A model generated the notes under the pieces. It was not told where the DNA came from, did no database searches, and worked only from the letters and a program-made list of their open reading frames with translations. Source: Pirellulales bacterium (GTDB lineage Bacteria; Planctomycetota; Planctomycetia; Pirellulales; DATAWG01). Taken from it: DNA of 44,529 nucleotides. Positions 15,253 through 22,943 of this stretch are shown here, piece by piece; the first letter of the stretch is position 1; the number at the start of each line of letters is the position of its first letter. A program made the translations under genes and the position numbers. The stretch spans positions 1-44,529 of the forward strand of contig DASZFO010000180.1 of NCBI GenBank assembly GCA_035939775.1, read 5' to 3'.

Positions 15253-15522
15253 ATGCCCCAGAATTTTCGCAACGCCGGCGCGGGCGATGCCACCGCCAGA
15301 TGGGACGAAGCGCGGTTCGCCGAAGCCGAAAGGATCCGCAACACGCCGGCCGGCCGGCGGATGAAGGACCACGAAGTAATGGCACAAGCGATCTGCAACT
15401 TGGTCGAAAGCGACCCCGAGCTGCACCAGGCCATGCTAGCGGCCGCGCCGTCGGACTATGCGCGGCGAGTCGCGTCCAAACAGCGCCGGAGCGAACAGAC
15501 CGTTTTACGACGATACGCGTAG
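15253..15522 (+). CDS. Small hypothetical protein downstream of S49 gene
   Basis: An 89-aa protein from ATG 15253, which has GGAGAGAG upstream; an in-frame ATG at 15190 would add 21 residues. It is helical and charged (RWDEARFAEAERIRNTPAGR, then EVMAQAICNLVESDPELHQAML). The size and place after a capsid-protease-like gene could fit a decoration or scaffold function, but nothing in the sequence proves this. Confidence 0.5.
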   Translation: MPQNFRNAGAGDATARWDEARFAEAERIRNTPAGRRMKDHEVMAQAICNLVESDPELHQAMLAAAPSDYARRVASKQRRSEQTVLRRYA

Positions 15523-15534
15523 CGGAGGGGTGAG

Positions 15535-15579
15535 CCGAGCGCCGGCGCAGGTTGCACGCAGCGGCCGCCCGGCGCTCGG
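15535..15579 (+). repeat. Perfect 11-bp inverted repeat
   Basis: CCGAGCGCCGG (15535-15545) and CCGGCGCTCGG (15569-15579) are perfect reverse complements around a 23-nt GC-rich loop that can itself fold. It lies 13 bp after a stop codon and about 60 bp before the next start. No T tract follows, so it may be a factor-dependent terminator, an mRNA stabiliser or a planctomycete-type palindrome. Confidence 0.5.
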
Positions 15580-15637
15580 TATGGCGGGGAGCCGCGAAGT
15601 TGACCACGTTTTCAAATCACGTTTTCGGAGGATCAAC

Positions 15638-16231
15638 ATGAATAAGAGTGCGAGTATCGACCCGATCAAGGCAATGCGTGACGAGCACGACGCCAAAAAA
15701 GAGGCGGCCGAGCGGGCGGTCCATCAGGCGATCGGCGATCTTGAGGACGGGAAGGCGGTTGACCCGAAGCACCTCACACGCATCGCGAATGATGCCGGTC
15801 TATCGCCGGATCAATTGGAGGAATTGCGATCCAAGGAAAAAGAGCGACGGCGGCTGGTAGCGCTGGTGGCGACGAAAGAGGAATGCCTGAAGGAGAGGGC
15901 CGCATTGATCGAGCGGGCCGGCAAGCTGCGCACCGAGAAGCGGGAAGTGGAGAAGCGGCAGGAACAAGAGCTGCGTGATTTCGACCATCGGATTGGCGAG
16001 ATTCAAAGCAGCTCGAGCGAACTGAGCGCGCGTCTTCTCGCGATTACCGACGCCGAGATGAAGCTCGCGAACTCCCCCAAGCGGCCTGAGTCGCCGCCAA
16101 AGTCGTTTGCGCAAAAGCAGAAAGAGGCGACCGACAAGCTATTGCAGGAAAGGGGCGAGGTGCTGGACAAGGCGGCGGACCGGGAGCACAAGATCCGGGA
16201 AGAGCAGCTCCGAAGCGGCCGCAGAGGCTGA
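15638..16231 (+). CDS. Coiled-coil protein, possible scaffold-like or structural protein
   Basis: A 197-aa protein that is almost entirely charged helix, with long heptad-like stretches (ELRSKEKERRRLVALVATKE, then KLRTEKREVEKRQEQELRDF). A second segment, KQKEATDKLLQERGEVLDKA, lies near the C-terminus. The ATG at 15638 has CGGAGGATCAAC upstream. Position between S49 and morphogenesis-like genes is where phages often keep scaffolding proteins, so that role is possible. No major capsid protein follows it. Confidence 0.5.
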   Translation: MNKSASIDPIKAMRDEHDAKKEAAERAVHQAIGDLEDGKAVDPKHLTRIANDAGLSPDQLEELRSKEKERRRLVALVATKEECLKERAALIERAGKLRTEKREVEKRQEQELRDFDHRIGEIQSSSSELSARLLAITDAEMKLANSPKRPESPPKSFAQKQKEATDKLLQERGEVLDKAADREHKIREEQLRSGRRG

Positions 16232-16337
16232 AGTCGGATTTGTGCCGCGAGCAGCTCGTGCCTTCGCCACGGCGACCGCGGCGGCGCCCCTCGGCCACGC
16301 AACACGCAGAGGGCTTTGATTGGAGAGGATGATTTGA

Positions 16338-16727
16338 ATGCCCGAGGTGCCATGGATCCCGCGAACGTTACTCGTCTTTACCGGATGGCCATTTGTCGCG
16401 GCGGGCTTGGCCGTGCATCGCGGCTTGGATATCGAGGCGATCGAATGGCAGGGATTGTTTGTTAGTGACCTGGCCGAGTTGACGCCGCTGGCTTGCAGCG
16501 CGATCGGCCGCGTAACCCGGTTTCGGTTCGGTCGGTACCGCGATGCGATGGAGTGTTTTTGGCCCCGCCCGACGACCATCTTCCTCGATTCCTACTACAT
16601 TGCTGAGCAGACGCGGATCCTGGAACGGATGGCGGCGAATCAGGAGAACGGCACAACGACAACGATCCTCGACCACGGGGAAGCATCGCAGGCAGTGCAA
16701 ACTCCCGCCGTACGCGCGGGCCGTTGA
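16338..16727 (+). CDS. Hypothetical protein with hydrophobic N-terminus
   Basis: A 129-aa protein with GGAGAGG upstream. The first 25 residues (WIPRTLLVFTGWPFVAAGLA) are hydrophobic but lack the basic start of a signal peptide. The centre has regular alternation of hydrophobic and charged residues (TRFRFGRYRDAMECFWPRPT). No family is recognised. It sits in the run of small same-strand genes between the coiled-coil and morphogenesis-like genes. Confidence 0.45.
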   Translation: MPEVPWIPRTLLVFTGWPFVAAGLAVHRGLDIEAIEWQGLFVSDLAELTPLACSAIGRVTRFRFGRYRDAMECFWPRPTTIFLDSYYIAEQTRILERMAANQENGTTTTILDHGEASQAVQTPAVRAGR

Positions 16728-16761
16728 CGCCGCGGAAAAGTGAACCTAACGGAAAACTGCC

Positions 16762-17376
16762 ATGCCAAATCTCATTATCACAATCTCCATGCCGCAACGG
16801 ATGGAGAATCTGATCAAGCGCGACCACAATCGGATTGCGAAAGAGGCGCTGCGGGCGGTCCTCGAGGAACACCACAAAAAACGGATCCCCGAACATTTCA
16901 AGCCCTACGCCCACGCCAAATACGGCTATCGGAACCGGACGACCAAATACCGCAGCCTGAAGGCGCGGCTGGGCCTGGGCGACGTCGACCTGGTCCTGAC
17001 GGGCGCGACCGAAGCCGAAATGACCAGGAACGCCGAGATCACGATGAGCGGCGCCGCCGAGGGGGCGCAGAAGAGCCTCGGCGGGACGATGACCCTTAAG
17101 TTTCCTTTCGGCTCGAAGATGCAGGCGAGCTATGCGAAGAAGTCGCGCAGCTACACCGGCGGCGGCCCAAAGCGCTACGGCGAACAGCCGAAGCGCGGCG
17201 GCGTCAACTTGGAGGAGATGAGGCGCGAGATTCAGTTCATTCGCGATGACGAGGCGAAGCAGATGGCCAAACAGTTTTTGGCGGAGTATATGAAGCGCTA
17301 CAACGCGCTCGACGCCGCGATTAAGGAAATCGAGTACGCACGCGGCGAGGAGCGCCGCGCGGCGGCGGGCTGGTAG
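16762..17376 (+). CDS. Putative phage virion-morphogenesis-like protein
   Basis: A 204-aa basic protein. The pattern HAKYGYRNRTTKYRSLKARL followed by DLVLTGATEAEM recalls small phage head-tail joining or virion-morphogenesis proteins of the gpG/gp10 type, which have a basic region and then a short LVxTG strand. The second half is Gly/Lys-rich and then helical. The match is to a style rather than to diagnostic residues, so the call is tentative. It is followed closely by the large tail-like gene. Confidence 0.4.
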   Translation: MPNLIITISMPQRMENLIKRDHNRIAKEALRAVLEEHHKKRIPEHFKPYAHAKYGYRNRTTKYRSLKARLGLGDVDLVLTGATEAEMTRNAEITMSGAAEGAQKSLGGTMTLKFPFGSKMQASYAKKSRSYTGGGPKRYGEQPKRGGVNLEEMRREIQFIRDDEAKQMAKQFLAEYMKRYNALDAAIKEIEYARGEERRAAAGW

Positions 17377-17426
17377 TCGCGCGTTCGCGTTTTCAGTCCG
17401 CGTTTTTCAAAAGGAGGTTGCAGCCG

Positions 17427-19436
17427 ATGCCTTCCCGCCAAGCCCCCACGATCCGCGTCTACTTCGACGGCACCGAGCAAAAGTCCGTCCGGGCCATGAA
17501 GGTCCAGCGGTCCGCCGGCGGACATCGTTTGGATCACTGCGTCGTGCGGCAGGACCTGGCCAAGATGAATCCGCCGCATCGGATCATGGATTTCGGCGTC
17601 GAGCAGGCTGCGAAGGTCAAGTGCAAGATCACCGGCCAGCTTCCCGACGGCGGTGATGAGTTCGTCTACTTCGACGGGATCCTCACCCAGACCCGCGTCG
17701 TGATCGACGGCGGGGACGAGGTGCTCGAGTATGTCGGGCAATTGGCCGAGTATCTGTTCGGAGTGCCGATCATCGGCCAATACGTCGGCACTCCGGAGGG
17801 AGACTACACGCCGATCGACGCCCCCCTGGTATTCAACCCCGAGATCGACGGCAGCACATTCGGCAACAAAGACACGGCCGTCACGATCGAGGACTTTCCC
17901 CCGCTCAGCCCGCCGGCGTTTTTGGATCCGGAGGCGCTACGCTCGAACGCCTCGCGGCAGGTCTACGGCGTCGATCCGCTGCCGTCGGGCAAAGCGGCCG
18001 ATCCGGCGCAGCTCTGGAAGCTCTCCGAGGCCGTCGAATACCTCATGTTCGCCGGCAACACCGAGAACGATCAGACGATCGAGAACGCCGGCGACACGGC
18101 CATGGTGGTCGATGACGAGAAGGATCTGGTGCGCGATATTCGCCTGCCGCAGGGACTCTATTTGCCGGCGGCCCTCGACCATCTGCTCGAGCCGCTGGGA
18201 TACAATTGGTTCGTCGCGGCCGATCTCGACGGCAAGGGGCGGACGATCCAGGTTTTCAAGCGCGGCACGGGGACCGACCAGGTCGCCGTCTCGCTCCAGC
18301 GCCCCGGCGACTCGCTCTCCACGGACGTCACCGACCAAGGTTCCGACGCGGCCCGGCTCGATGTGAACTACGATCTGGGCTCGCTCTATAACCAGATCGT
18401 CGGCCTGGGCGATTACGTCGAGATCGAGAGCACGTTCACGCTTTCCCCGGCTTGGAACGATTCGGAGGATTCGACGATCCTCCAGATTCATCTCCTCAAT
18501 CGGAAAAACAAGGGTTTCGACCAGAGCCCTTTCCGCGACGTGGGTAGGCGCTATGTGCTGAACGAGGCCGGCGACTACAACCAACGACGCAGTGGCCTCG
18601 ATACGTTCGACTTCGTGTCGTTTCTCTCCGACCCGGTGCTCGACGACAACCCGGACGCGGCATTGCCCAAACGCCGGAAGTTTCACCCCGCGCTCACGCT
18701 CGGCGCCGATCTGCGGCCGATCGGCAATCCTCAGGGGTGCACGATCGAGTATTACGAGCCGATTCTGGGCGGCCAATCCGGCTGGAAACTGATCAGCGGC
18801 GGAGTGTCGATTCTTCCGACCGAATGCGGGATCTATCTCAATAGCGACGAACTCCCGGAATGGGTTTACCGAATTTACGCAACGACGAAAGCTCCGCCGC
18901 AGGTTCGAATTACTGCAACGGTCCGTTTCGATCTGCGGTTGCGCGGCAAGGCAGAAAAACAGGACACGTCCCCAAATGGCCTCACGCACGAGCTGGTGCT
19001 CGATTGGGCTCATCTATTTCGGTATCGGCAGGTCGATTCGACCAGCCAATACTCCGGCGACATCCAGTCCGGGAATCTCTCGGCCCTGCAAGACGACGAC
19101 ACCGAAGCGATCCAATCCTACTGCGAGCAGATCCGCGACGCTTGGGACATGTTGGCGATCAACGGCGCGATCACGATCGAAGGAGTCGACGACTTCCGCG
19201 CCGACCCGCCCTACGAGATCGGGCAGAGCGTCACGGCTGTCCATGGCCGCAATATCAGCTTGAACGCCCGCGCTTCGGGCGACGGCCGCGGCGAGGCCTT
19301 CCCGCAGATCGTCGGGATCACCTACGACTTCCAGCGCCAGACCACCACGCTCCAGCTCGAGCGCTATCGCGAGAAAGTCCGGTTCTTGAAAGAAGCCCAC
19401 GGCGAGATCACGGAGATCGGACCGCAAGCGCGATGA
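17427..19436 (+). CDS. Putative phage tail/baseplate-hub-like protein (669 aa)
   Basis: A large beta-rich acidic protein with no signal peptide. The N-terminal part (VYFDGTEQKSVRAMKVQRSA through DEFVYFDGILTQTRVVIDGG and LEYVGQLAEYLFG) resembles the front domain of gpD-like tail hubs: a short strand pattern, then a scaffold for repeated beta layers. Later parts have many alternating strands (RLDVNYDLGSLYNQIVGLGD) and a C-terminal region with TYDFQRQTTTLQLERY. The start at 17427 follows AAGGAGG; the TTG at 17418 is too close to that site. If the assignment is right, the element still encodes part of a tail. It could instead be an element-specific surface protein. Confidence 0.4.
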   Translation: MPSRQAPTIRVYFDGTEQKSVRAMKVQRSAGGHRLDHCVVRQDLAKMNPPHRIMDFGVEQAAKVKCKITGQLPDGGDEFVYFDGILTQTRVVIDGGDEVLEYVGQLAEYLFGVPIIGQYVGTPEGDYTPIDAPLVFNPEIDGSTFGNKDTAVTIEDFPPLSPPAFLDPEALRSNASRQVYGVDPLPSGKAADPAQLWKLSEAVEYLMFAGNTENDQTIENAGDTAMVVDDEKDLVRDIRLPQGLYLPAALDHLLEPLGYNWFVAADLDGKGRTIQVFKRGTGTDQVAVSLQRPGDSLSTDVTDQGSDAARLDVNYDLGSLYNQIVGLGDYVEIESTFTLSPAWNDSEDSTILQIHLLNRKNKGFDQSPFRDVGRRYVLNEAGDYNQRRSGLDTFDFVSFLSDPVLDDNPDAALPKRRKFHPALTLGADLRPIGNPQGCTIEYYEPILGGQSGWKLISGGVSILPTECGIYLNSDELPEWVYRIYATTKAPPQVRITATVRFDLRLRGKAEKQDTSPNGLTHELVLDWAHLFRYRQVDSTSQYSGDIQSGNLSALQDDDTEAIQSYCEQIRDAWDMLAINGAITIEGVDDFRADPPYEIGQSVTAVHGRNISLNARASGDGRGEAFPQIVGITYDFQRQTTTLQLERYREKVRFLKEAHGEITEIGPQAR

Positions 19437-19439
19437 AAC

Positions 19440-19613
19440 ATGGAAACGGGAACGGCCAGAGAAGCGGGGGACGTTAAACGCCAGAACGTCGCGGAAGCGC
19501 TCGCGCTCCTTCTCAAGAAATTAGACGATACCGAGCCTGAGATCGACAACTTGCGCCGCGAATTGCGCGAGAAAACGAAGGGGCTTGCGAAACATGGAGA
19601 CGGGCTGGATTGA
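19440..19613 (+). CDS. Small coiled-coil protein (57 aa)
   Basis: The frame reads METGTAREAGDVKRQNVAEA then LALLLKKLDDTEPEIDNLRR and a charged end, a short amphipathic helix with leucine spacing. It begins 4 bp after the tail-like gene and overlaps the following gene by 20 bp, as compact phage operons do. A competing 14-codon frame starts at 19433. There is no known family. Confidence 0.45.
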   Translation: METGTAREAGDVKRQNVAEALALLLKKLDDTEPEIDNLRRELREKTKGLAKHGDGLD

Positions 19614-19806
19614 TCGAACGTGGATTGAAGGCGGCCGAATCCGCGTTGCGGAGAGTGACGAAGTGGTGCATTTCAAGTGGCCCGATTGCACCATCAACCC
19701 GAAAGACTGCGGCCACGGGACGCAGGTTATGTTTCACGTCATCATTGAACGCGGCAAGCGCGGCGCCATCGGAGTGGTGCTCCGGCCGCCGAAAAATGCG
19801 GGATGA
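19594..19806 (+). CDS. Small OB-fold (cold-shock-like) protein
   Basis: A 70-aa protein starting METGWIDRTWIEGGRIRVAE. The order GWI..GGRIRV, DEVVHFKWPDC, GHGTQVMFHVI and KRGAIGVVL follows the five-strand pattern of cold-shock domains. The usual aromatic RNP1 and RNP2 motifs are poorly kept, so nucleic-acid binding is uncertain. It could be an RNA chaperone-like or antitermination-type accessory. It is the last gene before the integrase leader. Confidence 0.4.
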   Translation: METGWIDRTWIEGGRIRVAESDEVVHFKWPDCTINPKDCGHGTQVMFHVIIERGKRGAIGVVLRPPKNAG

Positions 19807-19931
19807 AAACTATTTGACTTTCAAGCGGTCGGCGCCCAGAATGCGGGCCGTCGGCCGCGGTGCCTGATAACACCAAATCCGATCGCCAGCATCGGCACAA
19901 ACGAAGGCTTCTTGATGCCATACCAAATGTT

Positions 19932-20013
19932 CCCAGACCGCCCGTAGCGGGCTTGTCGCAAGGCGAGCCGGCGTCCCCCTTCGGACGCTTATTAGCGCTA
20001 CGGGCGGCCTGGG
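19932..20013 (+). ncRNA. Structured leader B: three-way-junction palindrome before integrase
   Basis: The outer stem pairs 19932-19949 with 19996-20013: 17 of 18 pairs, 12 of them an unbroken run ending at the junction, with one A-C mismatch. Hairpin 1 (19950-19969) is 8 bp with a GCAA tetraloop. Hairpin 2 (19971-19988) is a 6-bp stem. The joint and closing sequence reads TTATTAGCG, against TAAGTAGCG in leader A. A further perfect 7-bp hairpin (20023-20041) and a GGAGGG box follow before the ATG at 20056. The whole 19807-20055 gap shows no gene. Leader RNA, planctomycete palindrome or folded DNA site are all possible. Confidence 0.55.
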
Positions 20014-20055
20014 GGCGTTTGGCCGCGCCCGATCGGCGCGGCGGAGGGTTCCAGT

Positions 20056-21216
20056 ATGAGAGCCTGGCTTTTCCAACCCTACGCGCGAAAGCTCAAGCTC
20101 GGCGCGGAGGATTGCCCCTGGTCGGTCGGCTGGTATGACCCCGAGGGCCGCAAGAAATCAAAATCGGTCGGCTCGAAAAGCGCTGCAGAGAAGCATCGGC
20201 AGAGGATCCAAGGGCAGCTCGCCGCGGGAACTTATGAAGACGTTTCCCGCAAGCGCTGGGATGAATTCGAAGCCGAGTTTGAATCGAAGGTCATGGCCGG
20301 GATGGAAGATGGCACGCGCGAAGCGACTCGGCATGCGCTCAACCATTTCATCAGAATCACCAGGCCGATGAAGATGCAGGCGATCACCAGCAAGACGATC
20401 GCCGACTACATCGCGGCCAGGCGGCTCGAGCCGAAGCATCGGCCACGGCCTGCGAAACGCAACTCTGAGCGACCTCGGCCGGCGACCGGTACTGTCGCGA
20501 GAGTTTCGCCGGCGACAATCAACAAAGAGCTGCGCACGATCCGCGCCACGCTGAACAAGGCCGCCCGCTGGGGATACCTCGCGAAGACTCCGGAGATCGA
20601 GTTTCTCCGGGAACCGGGAAAGCTCCCCATTTACATCCCGCCCGAGCACTTCGCGAAGTTGTACCGTTCCTGCGATTCGGCACGCTGGCCGGCGCAACAG
20701 CCCTATGCCGCCGCGGATTGGTGGCGAGGGCTGTTGATGATGGCCTATATGACCGGCTGGCGGATCGGCTCGCTTTTGGCGGTCCGTTGGGACGATGTTG
20801 ATCTGAAGGCCGCGACCGCGGTTAGTCGGCACGATGACAACAAAGGGAAGCGCGATCAAAAAACTCCCCTCTATCCGATCGTGGTGGAGCATCTCGCGAA
20901 GCTGGTCGGTTTCGATTCCAAGGTCTTCCCTTGGCCCTATTCGCGCCGATCGATCTGGACCGAATTCGAAAAAATCGGGCTGGCCGCCGGTGTCCGACCG
21001 GAGGACCGGAAGAAGCCCCATTACACGTTCCACGATCTCCGGCGGTCGTTCGCCACGATGAACGCGGCGGCGCTCACTCCCGAGGCGCTCACGTGCCTGA
21101 TGGGGCATACCGATCATCAGACCACGCAGAGGTATATTAACCTCGCGGAGCAATTGAGACCGCGCCAATTCAAGCTCTTCGTCCCGCCGACAACCGTGGT
21201 GGCCGACGCCGGCTGA
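20056..21216 (+). CDS. int: Tyrosine integrase of the element
   Basis: A 386-aa site-specific tyrosine recombinase that should catalyse integration and excision at tRNA-Leu. An N-terminal arm-binding-like basic region (residues 1-65) and a core-binding domain (about 66-175) precede the catalytic domain. It has the full active site: R236 (TGWRIGSLLAVRW), Lys 263-265 (NKGK), H326 and R329 (FHDLRRSFAT), H351 (LMGHTD) and Y360 (TQRYINL). It sits 132 bp from the intact tRNA, next to the right-hand arm repeat, in the usual place for an integrase. The start follows GGAGGG. It is only distantly like the recombinase of the 5802-8834 fusion. Confidence 0.93.
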   Translation: MRAWLFQPYARKLKLGAEDCPWSVGWYDPEGRKKSKSVGSKSAAEKHRQRIQGQLAAGTYEDVSRKRWDEFEAEFESKVMAGMEDGTREATRHALNHFIRITRPMKMQAITSKTIADYIAARRLEPKHRPRPAKRNSERPRPATGTVARVSPATINKELRTIRATLNKAARWGYLAKTPEIEFLREPGKLPIYIPPEHFAKLYRSCDSARWPAQQPYAAADWWRGLLMMAYMTGWRIGSLLAVRWDDVDLKAATAVSRHDDNKGKRDQKTPLYPIVVEHLAKLVGFDSKVFPWPYSRRSIWTEFEKIGLAAGVRPEDRKKPHYTFHDLRRSFATMNAAALTPEALTCLMGHTDHQTTQRYINLAEQLRPRQFKLFVPPTTVVADAG

Positions 21217-21262
21217 GCCGTGCTGTTCGTCTTCAAGGTGTCGGTCTGACTACGTCCGCCCG

Positions 21263-21283
21263 GTGGAGTTTTTTTGGAGTTTC
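21263..21283 (+). promoter_or_regulatory. Right arm-type integrase-binding site
   Basis: An exact 21-bp copy of 4371-4391, containing two TGGAGTTT motifs 11 bp apart (21264-21271 and 21275-21282). It lies between the integrase stop and the tRNA, 103 bp from the core. See the left arm entry for the symmetry argument. Confidence 0.55.
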
Positions 21284-21348
21284 AGTCCAGTTCCGGCCGC
21301 CGATCGGACTCGGGCCGAGCCGACTTTCGGCCGGGAAAATCCGGGAAA

Positions 21349-21430
<82 letters not shown>

Positions 21431-21753
21431 AAAGAGTTACGCTGTAATCATTTGAGCATCGTTTGCTCGGGTGTCAATTGGATTGCCCGGCGTCCGGCTT
21501 AAGTCGTTCGCGGCTCGTTATTGTCGCGCTGCCTTCTCCATGCGGACATTGAAGCCAAGTCGCGATGTCGCATGGAAAGTCTCAATTGGCCTGACCTTAC
21601 GATGAGCCGTGTCGTCGCGAATAATAGACCACGCTTGACCGAGCGGCTTCCGCAGCTAAGCTGAAATCTGAGGTTTGCGGCCCGATCGGAGATTCAACGG
21701 GGCTGGGCCGCGAGCGGGCAGAAAAAGCGTTGCAAGCGTTTCCACAGGGTGCG
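21431..21753. other. Intergenic region right of the element
   Basis: About 320 bp with no credible gene on either strand. The sequence just upstream of the tRNA (higher coordinates) should hold its promoter, but no clear hexamers were identified. Nothing else stands out. Confidence 0.4.
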
Positions 21754-22872
21754 ATGAGTCGATTTCGCTTTGAGGTTGCGACGGCGGAGGATGACGCCGA
21801 ATTGCGGCGGGTGCTTGCCGCCACGCCGATGCCGGGACATGTTTCCGTCAGCTATCGTCGCGAACCGAGCTATTTCGCCGCGGCCGCGGTCAGCGGCGGG
21901 TTTCATCAGGTGCTTGTCGTCCGCGACGCCGAGGCTGGCCGAATTGCCGCCTTCATCTCGCGCTCGGTTCGCTCGATGCGGGTCAATGGCCAGCCCGAGC
22001 CGATCGGGTATCTGAGCGCTTTGCGGGCGTTGCCGCAGTACCGTAGCGGCGGCCTTTTGGCGCGAGGCACTGCTTATCTTCGGCATCTGCATTCGGATGG
22101 TCGGGCGAAGCTCTACCTGGCGACCATTGCCGAAGGGAACGACAAGGCAATTAGCGTGTTGACTTCGGGGCGTTCCGTGCTGCCGGCGTTTCATCCGGCC
22201 GGACAGTACTTCGGACTTGCGGTCCCGATCTCAAGACGCCGGCGCCGCGTCAGTTTTTCCGCCGGTGAGACAACGCTGGCCGAAGCTCGGCCGGAAGACC
22301 TGCCGGAGCTTCTCGACTTTCTGCGAATATGGGGACCGCGACGGCAGTTCTTTCCTGAATACGGCCCGCACGATTTTTTTCACGACGAAGCGACGTTCAA
22401 GGATCTGCAACCGAGCGATGTGCTCTTGGCGCGCCGCAACGGTCGGCTGGTCGGCACAATCGGCGGCTGGGACCAACATGGATTCAAGCAATCGATCGTG
22501 GAAGGTTACGGCGCCGCCCTGCAATGGGTTTCGCCGGTTTATAATCTATGGGCGTCGGTGCGCGCGAGGCCGGGGCTCCCGCGGCCCGGTTCAGAGCTGC
22601 GCTATTTGACGGCGGCGATCCCGGTCGTGGCCGACGACGATCCCGAAGTGTTCCTGGCGCTCGCGCGGGCGGTGCTAGCACGAGCCGCGGGGGGCGAGCA
22701 TCAATATTTGATGCTGGGACTGCACGAGCGCGATCCGTTCTTGCCCGCCGCGCGGCGGTTGGGAGGTAGAACGTACGCGGGTCGGTTATACTTGGCTTGC
22801 TGGAATGACGGCGAGGAATTGCGCGAGCGAGTCGACGATCGCCCGCCATACATGGAACTTGGATGCATGTAA
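21754..22872 (+). CDS. GNAT-fold acetyltransferase-like protein
   Basis: A 372-aa cytoplasmic protein with two segments that look like GNAT acyltransferase modules. The first (residues about 1-150) contains RFEVATAEDDAELRRVLAAT and the acetyl-CoA-binding-like PQYRSGGLLARGTAYL. The second starts near TTLAEARPEDLPELLDFL and includes VLLARRNGRLVGTIGGWDQ. The region between is basic (RRRRR). No substrate is evident. The ATG at 21754 is preferred to 21730 because the extra residues are not protein-like. The following gene is 71 bp away on the same strand and may belong with it. Confidence 0.6.
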   Translation: MSRFRFEVATAEDDAELRRVLAATPMPGHVSVSYRREPSYFAAAAVSGGFHQVLVVRDAEAGRIAAFISRSVRSMRVNGQPEPIGYLSALRALPQYRSGGLLARGTAYLRHLHSDGRAKLYLATIAEGNDKAISVLTSGRSVLPAFHPAGQYFGLAVPISRRRRRVSFSAGETTLAEARPEDLPELLDFLRIWGPRRQFFPEYGPHDFFHDEATFKDLQPSDVLLARRNGRLVGTIGGWDQHGFKQSIVEGYGAALQWVSPVYNLWASVRARPGLPRPGSELRYLTAAIPVVADDDPEVFLALARAVLARAAGGEHQYLMLGLHERDPFLPAARRLGGRTYAGRLYLACWNDGEELRERVDDRPPYMELGCM

Positions 22873-22943
22873 CGGGCGACGGGCGTCAGAACACGAACGG
22901 CGCCGTGTTTTGAATGCGCCGACTTCACAACAGAGGGTAGACA

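Noticed and set aside
17937-19013. 358-residue minus-strand frame in the tail-like gene
   Set aside because: It is a shadow of the long plus-strand gene, caused by GC-rich codon usage.
20158-21168. 336-residue minus-strand frame in the integrase
   Set aside because: The plus strand carries all five catalytic residues of an integrase; the antisense frame has none of note.
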